A DNA stretch of 64,000 nucleotides, taken from assembly GCA_910578345.1 (NCBI GenBank), contig CAJTRA010000006.1, positions 62,001-126,000 of the forward strand. The letters run 5' to 3'. The stretch comes from an uncultured Lachnospiraceae bacterium (GTDB lineage: Bacteria; Bacillota; Clostridia; Lachnospirales; Lachnospiraceae). Made by a program: the position numbers and the translations under genes. The notes under the pieces are model-generated. The model did not search any database. It saw only the letters and a list, made by a program, of their open reading frames with translations, and was not told the origin of the DNA. Position 1 is the stretch's first letter, and the number at the start of each line of letters is the position of its first letter. Shown piece after piece: positions 58,638 to 64,000 of this stretch.

Positions 58638-59361
58638 CTATCATTTACAGGGGAGGGAAGGGGTATTATGCGTTCTGGAAGGAGCGGTGATCGTCATAAC
58701 GATCGGTTATTTCTTCTATCATTCATGGATTGCCTGTCTGTGTCTTGTACCAGTACTCTTCCTGTTTCTAAAAGACAGGAAGAAGGAGCTTGCGCGGAAG
58801 CGAAGACAGGCGCTGGGAATGCAGTTTAAGGAGATGATCCTTTCCGTGGCGGCAAATCAAAGGGCGGGTTATTCGATCGAGAATGCATTCAGAGAGTCTT
58901 ATCGGGACATGGAGATGCTGTATGGTGCTAAGGAACTGATTTGTGTGGAGATCAGACATATCATGGTCGGCCTGGACAATAATGTGGTGCTGGAAAAGCT
59001 GCTGTATGATCTGGGCGTGCGAAGCCATGAGCCGGATATCATGCAGTTTGCAGAGGTCTTCCATATTGCCAAGAGAAGCGGAGGCAATATGACGGATATT
59101 CTGGCCAAAACAGCGGCAGTGATCGAACAGAAGATGGACACGGATAAGGAGATACAGCTTATGATCAGTGCAAAGAGGCTGGAACAGAAGATCATGAATG
59201 CAGTTCCGTTTTTGATTATCTTCTATGTGAGCAGCACGTCCAGAGGTTTTTTTGATGTATTGTATCACAATCTGGCGGGTATTACGGTGATGACAGTCTG
59301 CCTTGGATTCTACGGGGCAGCGTATAAGCTGTCCAAGAGGATCGTAGAGATTGAAGTCTGA
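58603..59361 (+). CDS. Tad inner-membrane protein TadB-like
   Basis: 252 residues, overlapping cpaF by 35 bases. A T2SSF-type domain (KEMILSVAANQRAGYSIENA, FAEVFHIAKRSGGNMTDILA) lies between helix pairs near the N-terminus (EGAVIVITIGYFFYHSWIAC) and C-terminus (NLAGITVMTVCLGFYGAAYK). Forms the platform with TadC. Confidence 0.85.
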   Translation: MSKNYRLPDYGDYHLQGREGVLCVLEGAVIVITIGYFFYHSWIACLCLVPVLFLFLKDRKKELARKRRQALGMQFKEMILSVAANQRAGYSIENAFRESYRDMEMLYGAKELICVEIRHIMVGLDNNVVLEKLLYDLGVRSHEPDIMQFAEVFHIAKRSGGNMTDILAKTAAVIEQKMDTDKEIQLMISAKRLEQKIMNAVPFLIIFYVSSTSRGFFDVLYHNLAGITVMTVCLGFYGAAYKLSKRIVEIEV

Positions 59362-59391
59362 TGATAATGATCTCAGGAATGAGAGGTAAAG

Positions 59392-60849
59392 ATGATATAT
59401 ATTTATGCAGCAATATTATGCGGTTATCTGGTGTTGTGGATGGTATCCTGGCGGGAGGAAGGGAAAGGACCTTTTTGGAGAATGGCTTCGTATTTTGTGC
59501 GCAGAGGGCAGACAAGACGGAAGAAGACAGGAAGAAAGCACAGTTGGCAGCAGGAGATATACCGCAGACAGTTAGGCAATAAATTAAAGACGCTGCAGCC
59601 CGGACTGGCAGTCCAGGCACAGGTGAAGAATTACTATGCATCGCAGTACAGGGCGCTTTTACTGATAGGTTTTGTGGGAACGGTATTATGTCTGGGGATC
59701 TGGATCGCAGCGCACAGCAGTCCGCTTCTGCAGGAGGGCAGTTATTTGCAGAGAAATCCATACGGAGCAGGAGACGTACCGGTTGCACTGAAAGCACAGG
59801 TGGAAGGAAATGAGGAGGAACTTTTTGAGTATATTGTGGAAGAGAGAAAGTACACAGCAGAGGAAGCAGAGAAATTATATACAAAGGCGGTGAGGATTCT
59901 GCCGGGTGTCATACAAGGGCAGAATCAGAGTCTTGAAGATGTGCGGACTCATCTGGATCTGATCACGGAATTGGAGGGATATCCCTTTACGATCTCATGG
60001 GAGAGCGATGATTACTCAGTGATCAATACAGACGGAACTGTAGATAATGAAACGTTAAAAGAAGGAGTCAATGTAGCGCTGACAGCGCATTTTCAGTATG
60101 AGGAATGGGATTGGGACTATCAGATGTTTGTAAGAGTCAATCCCATGGTCTATACAAAGCAGGAACTTTTGCGACAGAAAATTGAGCAGTTGCTGCATCT
60201 GCAGGAAGAACGCACCGGAAGTAAGGAGAATATGATTCTGCCGGTACAGGTAGGATCCTTGCCCATTACCTGGAAGGAAGTCATAGAAGATAGCAGCGGC
60301 TATCTGCTTCTTCTGATCCTGGCAGCAGCGGCCTGCCTGTACTGGACAAGGGGCAGAGAACTGGACAGACAACTGGAGAACCGAAGACAGCAATTAATGA
60401 TGGATTACCCGGAGATTGTCAATAAGCTGGCGCTGTATATGGGAGCCGGCATGACGATTAGAAACGCTTTCTTTAAGATGGGGGAGGATTATAAGAGACA
60501 ACAGAAATCGAGTAAACGCTATGCATACGAAGAAATCTTGATGACATGTTATGAATTGCAGAGCGGTCGGTCGGAGAAGGAGGCTTATGATCACTTTGGA
60601 AAAAGATGTCAGGTGCAGGCTTACAGGAAGCTGAGCACGCTGTTGTCACAAAATCTGCGAAAAGGCAGCAATGATTTGTTGAAAATATTACGGCAGGAAG
60701 CTGACAATGCCTTTGCAGAGAGAAAGAGCCTGGCGAAGAAACTGGGCGAGGAAGCTGGCACAAAGCTGCTTCTGCCAATGATGATGATGCTATGTATTGT
60801 GATGGTAATTATTATGATTCCGGCGTATTTTTCGTTCATGATCCAGTAA
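59392..60849 (+). CDS. Tad inner-membrane protein TadC-like, with large insert
   Basis: 485 residues, longer than usual TadC (about 300). The ATG at 59392 has GAGAGG upstream. One helix lies at the N-terminus (IYIYAAILCGYLVLWMVSW) and one near residues 90-110. A soluble insert follows (about 120-290; VEGNEEELFEYIVEERKYTA and the following acid-rich part), probably outside the cell. The T2SSF domain is last (MDYPEIVNKLALYMGAGMTI, FGKRCQVQAYRKLSTLLSQN), ending in MMMMLCIVMVIIMIPAYFSF. The insert is typical of Clostridia Tad systems. Confidence 0.8.
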   Translation: MIYIYAAILCGYLVLWMVSWREEGKGPFWRMASYFVRRGQTRRKKTGRKHSWQQEIYRRQLGNKLKTLQPGLAVQAQVKNYYASQYRALLLIGFVGTVLCLGIWIAAHSSPLLQEGSYLQRNPYGAGDVPVALKAQVEGNEEELFEYIVEERKYTAEEAEKLYTKAVRILPGVIQGQNQSLEDVRTHLDLITELEGYPFTISWESDDYSVINTDGTVDNETLKEGVNVALTAHFQYEEWDWDYQMFVRVNPMVYTKQELLRQKIEQLLHLQEERTGSKENMILPVQVGSLPITWKEVIEDSSGYLLLLILAAAACLYWTRGRELDRQLENRRQQLMMDYPEIVNKLALYMGAGMTIRNAFFKMGEDYKRQQKSSKRYAYEEILMTCYELQSGRSEKEAYDHFGKRCQVQAYRKLSTLLSQNLRKGSNDLLKILRQEADNAFAERKSLAKKLGEEAGTKLLLPMMMMLCIVMVIIMIPAYFSFMIQ

Positions 60850-61011
60850 CTGGAGAGACTCAGTCAGGCGGCGATCAAGCATATGGACGCACCTGCGCAG
60901 CGGCAATATCCTGACCGATCAGGGATTCTTTGACAGTTATGGGGTATATGGCGCTTGCGCCGGATTGGCAGTAAGCGGTATGATGCAAATAAAATTACAG
61001 GAGGAAAAAGG

Positions 61012-61212
61012 ATGTTGAAGAGAAAAGAAAAAACGAATTTAAAAGGACTGCGGGATTTCTGGCGGGAAGAGGAAGGTATGGGCACAGTGGAGATCATACT
61101 GATCATCGTGGTGTTGATCGGGCTGGTTATTATCTTTAAGACACAGCTTCGTTCCCTGGTACAGAAAGTCTTCGAGAAGATCACAAGAGACAGCAATACG
61201 GTAATGTCATGA
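61012..61212 (+). CDS. Flp1-like pilin
   Basis: 66 residues, CAGGAGG before the ATG. A basic leader, then the class III type prepilin site near FWREEEGMGTVEIILIIVVL and a hydrophobic helix (LIGLVIIFK) followed by a short polar tail. It is the likely major pilus subunit, processed by the A24 peptidases encoded at each end of the operon. Its last bases overlap the next start. Confidence 0.88.
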   Translation: MLKRKEKTNLKGLRDFWREEEGMGTVEIILIIVVLIGLVIIFKTQLRSLVQKVFEKITRDSNTVMS

Positions 61213-62624
61213 GGAAAGGGTACATAACGGTATTCCTGGCATTATCTCTCACATTGATTCTGTCCCTTGTATTTACGGTAATAGAAGGGGCACGAATCAG
61301 TGCCATACGCATGAAATTCGAGTGTGTAGCAGACATTGGCATGAATTCGGTGCTGGCAGAGTATCACAGGGAACTGCTGGAACAATATGATCTTTTGTTT
61401 GTAGACACTACTTATGGCGCCAGACAAGCAGGCATCGGGAATACAGAAGCGCATCTGAAACAATATATGCAGAAAAATCTGCTGCCGGGAGGCGGCAGAG
61501 ATTTTCTGGCAATGTCGGCAGATCAGGTTAAGATCGTCCAGTACTCCATTGCATCGGATGAAGCAGGCGCCGTGCTCAAACGACAAGTCAGCGACTATAT
61601 GTCGGATTATCCGCTGGGAGCAGTCTTAGAGAAGATGAATCTGGGGACTTCGCAGCTTGAACAGTATGGACTGGAGACGAGAGATGTGGGAGCAGAGCGG
61701 GCGCGGTATGAGGCAAGGATCGAGGAGATCGGACTTCCAGAGGAGGAAGTGGAAGAAGGAGTTTTTCAGGAAGTGCCGCTCAATAATCCCGCAGATGTAG
61801 CCAATGCGACAAGAAGCAGCGGCGTGTTGAATCTGGTGCTGGAGAATCCGTCTGCAGTCTCAGCGGTTAAGGTCAATTTGAATGACTATATTTCCCATCG
61901 GACATGTCTGCGGGGAACAGGTATGTGTAAAGAGGCGGCAGCAATATCCGGTAAGCCGAATGAACTGGCATTTCAGGCATATCTGTTTGAAAAATGCGGC
62001 TATTATGGTCATGAGATGGAGAAATCTCTGTTGAAGTATCAGATTGAGTATCTTGTGGCGGGCAGGGATGTGGACTGGGAGAATCTGGAAGCTGTTGCAA
62101 AGAGGCTTCTGTGCTGGCGTGAGGTTGCAAATGTCATCTATATTCTATCGGATTCAGCAAAAGTTGCGGAGGCAAAGGCAATGGCCGGAGCGCTGGCAGC
62201 GGTGCTTATGTGTCCGGCATTATTAGAGCCAGTGGCCTATACGATCTTATTTGCCTGGGCCTATGTAGAAAGCCTGCAGGATGTCAAGACGCTTCTCTCA
62301 GGCGGTAGAGTGCCGATCATCAAGACGGCAGCCGACTGGAAGACGGGAATTAACAGCCTGACGAATGTGAGGGGAAGTCTTGTGGCGGACGAGGGCGGCA
62401 GGGGTTTGAACTACAGAGAGTATCTGCAGCTTATGCTCTTTTTGCAGAACCCGGAGAAGCGGACATTTTGCGCAATGGATGTCATGGAGATGGATATCCG
62501 CAGGACACCGGGCAATGCAGGATTTCGGCTGGACGCCTGTTTTGATACTTACCAGGCAAAACTCTCCGTGTCGAGTCAATTTGGCTATGCCTACGAGATG
62601 ACCAGGGCATATGGATTTTATTAG
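61209..62624 (+). CDS. DUF5702 protein of the Tad locus
   Basis: 471 residues. The N-terminus MRKGYITVFLALSLTLILSL is a pseudopilin-like helix with a GYITVFL pattern found in DUF5702 proteins. The rest is a large outer domain (YDLLFVDTTYGARQAGIGNT, SGVLNLVLENPSAVSAVKVN) with one more hydrophobic helix near 330-350 (GALAAVLMCPALLEPVAYTI). It is probably a minor pilin or assembly factor. It overlaps the Flp1 stop (ATGA). Confidence 0.82.
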   Translation: MRKGYITVFLALSLTLILSLVFTVIEGARISAIRMKFECVADIGMNSVLAEYHRELLEQYDLLFVDTTYGARQAGIGNTEAHLKQYMQKNLLPGGGRDFLAMSADQVKIVQYSIASDEAGAVLKRQVSDYMSDYPLGAVLEKMNLGTSQLEQYGLETRDVGAERARYEARIEEIGLPEEEVEEGVFQEVPLNNPADVANATRSSGVLNLVLENPSAVSAVKVNLNDYISHRTCLRGTGMCKEAAAISGKPNELAFQAYLFEKCGYYGHEMEKSLLKYQIEYLVAGRDVDWENLEAVAKRLLCWREVANVIYILSDSAKVAEAKAMAGALAAVLMCPALLEPVAYTILFAWAYVESLQDVKTLLSGGRVPIIKTAADWKTGINSLTNVRGSLVADEGGRGLNYREYLQLMLFLQNPEKRTFCAMDVMEMDIRRTPGNAGFRLDACFDTYQAKLSVSSQFGYAYEMTRAYGFY

Positions 62625-62651
62625 AGGGAAGGACGTGGGAGGTGATCAAAG

Positions 62652-63599
62652 ATGCCCTTTTTACAGTTTATGCAGCATTATTCTAAAAAATCGACAGCAC
62701 ATTCTCTCCGGGCAGATCTTGATACCGATCAAGGTGGTCAAATCATTCTACTTATCTGCAGACTGCTAAAGAGGGTGTCTTTGATGATCTTCCATACGAG
62801 GAACAATGGCAAAGGGAAAGGGTCTATGACGTTAGAGGCAGTCTTTGCGCTTCCCTTTTTCCTGTTTGCTGTGATTAACATTTTGTTCGCAGTCAATATC
62901 ATAGGAGCGCAGAGCAGGATCAATGCAGCGCTGCATCAGGTGGGCAATCGAATGGCCTTTTCGGGATCTGTTTATGAGAAGACAATCGGTGGTGTCGTGC
63001 CGGACAGCGTAGCTGGTGTTGTGCTGACGAGTTTGTATGCCAGAGGACAGATCCTGGAATATGTAGGAAGGGATTATCTTGACCAGTCCTGTGTCGTGGG
63101 TGGTACAGGGGGTATCTCTATGGCCGGCTCCTCTGTGATGGAAGAAGGGGATATGATCGATTTACAGGTTTCCTATCGAGTCAGGCCTTTTTCAGATCTT
63201 ATGGGTTTTCAGGGATTTGTTATGAAGCAGCGCTATTATGGCAGAGCGTGGACAGGATATGATGTGACACAGTATGTCAGTGATGAACGGCAGGAAGATC
63301 CGATGGTGTATGTCACAAAGACAGGGATCGTATACCATATGGACAGGAACTGCACGTATCTAAATCCTGCAGTGGAATCGGCTGCCATGGCATCCCTGGC
63401 GGAGAGAAGAAATCAATCTGGCGGGAAATATCGTCCGTGTGAAATATGCGACGGAGAAAAAGCACAGGGACAGGTCTATATCACGGCACAGGGAAGCAGT
63501 TATCATAGCCGGATTCAGTGTTCAGGACTGAAACGGACAATTTATACGGTGCCTTTGTCTAAGGCACAGGGGAGAGGAGCGTGTTCGAAATGTGGATAG
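62652..63599 (+). CDS. TadE-like protein with duplicated Cys motif
   Basis: 315 residues if started at the ATG at 62652, which has a very strong site (GGGAGGTGATC); an ATG at 62783 fits the usual TadE length better but has no good site. The TadE-like helix is KGSMTLEAVFALPFFLFAVI. The C-terminal ~95 residues contain two copies of a pattern Y-x-T-x-x-G-x-x-Y-H-x(3-4)-C-x-x-L...C-x-x-C: first VYVTKTGIVYHMDRNCTYL with RPCEICDGE, second VYITAQGSSYHSRIQCSGL with GACSKCG. Each could bind a zinc ion or form disulfides. It is a likely minor pilin. Confidence 0.8.
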   Translation: MPFLQFMQHYSKKSTAHSLRADLDTDQGGQIILLICRLLKRVSLMIFHTRNNGKGKGSMTLEAVFALPFFLFAVINILFAVNIIGAQSRINAALHQVGNRMAFSGSVYEKTIGGVVPDSVAGVVLTSLYARGQILEYVGRDYLDQSCVVGGTGGISMAGSSVMEEGDMIDLQVSYRVRPFSDLMGFQGFVMKQRYYGRAWTGYDVTQYVSDERQEDPMVYVTKTGIVYHMDRNCTYLNPAVESAAMASLAERRNQSGGKYRPCEICDGEKAQGQVYITAQGSSYHSRIQCSGLKRTIYTVPLSKAQGRGACSKCG

Positions 63600-64000
63600 A
63601 GGTTGTTCTGTTTCTTCTGCTGGCAGTCTGCGCGGTGACGGATGGCATAAGGAAAGAGATTCCATTAGTGCTGGTCTGGATTGGGATTGTCTTTGCGGTT
63701 ATTTGCCAGATACGGGGCGGCATGGAAGAAGGGAGATGGATGGAGATTGTACTGTCAGTGCTTCCTGGCGCAGCCTTTTGGGGAATCAGCAGGATCAGTG
63801 GTGGGAAGGTAGGGTATGGAGACGGGTGGATGTTAGTGATGATTGGCCTTTTTACGGACTTTAGGCGGTGCTTTATGATTCTGTTAGTCGGATTGATGTT
63901 GGAATCAGCGATGGTATTGATCCTGTTAGCGTTAAGGAGGATCTCAACAGACAAAGAAATGCCGTTTGCGCCGTTTCTGCTGCTGGGAATGGGGGTAGTA
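63590..64000 (+). CDS. Second prepilin peptidase, A24 type (3' partial)
   Basis: The ATG at 63590 overlaps the end of the previous gene by 10 bases, and the frame is open to the end of the window (137 codons). Catalytic Asp motifs: AVCAVTDGIRKEIP (first) and GKVGYGDGWMLVM (second GxGD), with membrane helices between. The last visible part MPFAPFLLLGMG matches the usual C-terminus, so the gene ends shortly beyond the window. Together with the enzyme at 55842 the operon has two such peptidases. Confidence 0.85.
   Translation, partial: MWIEVVLFLLLAVCAVTDGIRKEIPLVLVWIGIVFAVICQIRGGMEEGRWMEIVLSVLPGAAFWGISRISGGKVGYGDGWMLVMIGLFTDFRRCFMILLVGLMLESAMVLILLALRRISTDKEMPFAPFLLLGMGVV

Overview
The window looks like a chromosomal segment of a motile, anaerobic Clostridia bacterium, most likely of the Lachnospiraceae. 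The reasons are strong AGGAGG-type ribosome binding sites, moderate GC content, a BofA/DUF2508 pair of the kind found in endospore formers, a CarD-like regulator, several flagellins, and a Clostridia-style Tad pilus locus with Flp1, DUF5702 and TadE-like proteins. This placement is inference from gene content; no rRNA gene is present. No insertion sequence, prophage or CRISPR array was seen.

Layout. 1-5.5 kb: 3' part of a GH3 glycosidase, a FeoB-associated peptide, an XRE membrane regulator, and a PadR / DUF3887 / esterase operon behind a near-perfect promoter. 5.5-10 kb (minus strand): a MoxR-DUF58-membrane protein operon followed by a decayed AlbA_2 gene. 10-11.3 kb: a PPP-like phosphatase with an altered motif. 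11.4-18.9 kb: an unusual catabolic or transport locus with two TrpA-like TIM barrels, a nucleoside/BMP-type ABC transporter, an isochorismatase-like hydrolase, a PfkB-BtpA fusion and a GntR repressor. Several of its genes carry internal deletions. 19-26.5 kb: an SGNH hydrolase, a BlaI repressor with an M56-M23 fusion sensor, a 2-hydroxyacid dehydrogenase, an EAL-HDOD protein and S-adenosylhomocysteine hydrolase. 26.6-36.2 kb: a coiled-coil protein built on a 42-bp tandem repeat, an ABC exporter, a two-component system with a gene remnant between its two genes, a toxin-antitoxin pair with a frameshifted toxin, and a FtsX-type ABC transporter. 36.6-46.7 kb: CarD, an ArsP-type permease, an MFS transporter, tRNA-Lys, TatD, RsmA, a large TPR/degenerate-AAA protein and GlgB.

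46.8-54.8 kb is a flagellin cluster: a flagellin C-terminal fragment, a zinc-ribbon protein, a protease-bearing flagellin (flagellinolysin type, HEMTH), a 1037-residue protein with a FliK-like tail behind a sigma-28-like promoter, a normal flagellin and FliS. 55.8-64 kb is a Tad pilus operon: prepilin peptidase with an apparent AUU start, CpaE-like, CpaF, TadB, TadC, Flp1, DUF5702, a TadE-like protein with duplicated Cys motifs, and a second prepilin peptidase that runs off the window.

Two themes stand out. One is surface appendages (flagella and Tad pilus, with an EAL-HDOD protein elsewhere that could feed into motility). The other is repeated gene decay by small deletions and frameshifts: the TrpA-like copy, the ABC ATPase and permease, two AlbA_2 genes, the PIN toxin and a flagellin remnant. 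All functional statements rest on reading motifs and family resemblance by eye; no search or alignment program was run.
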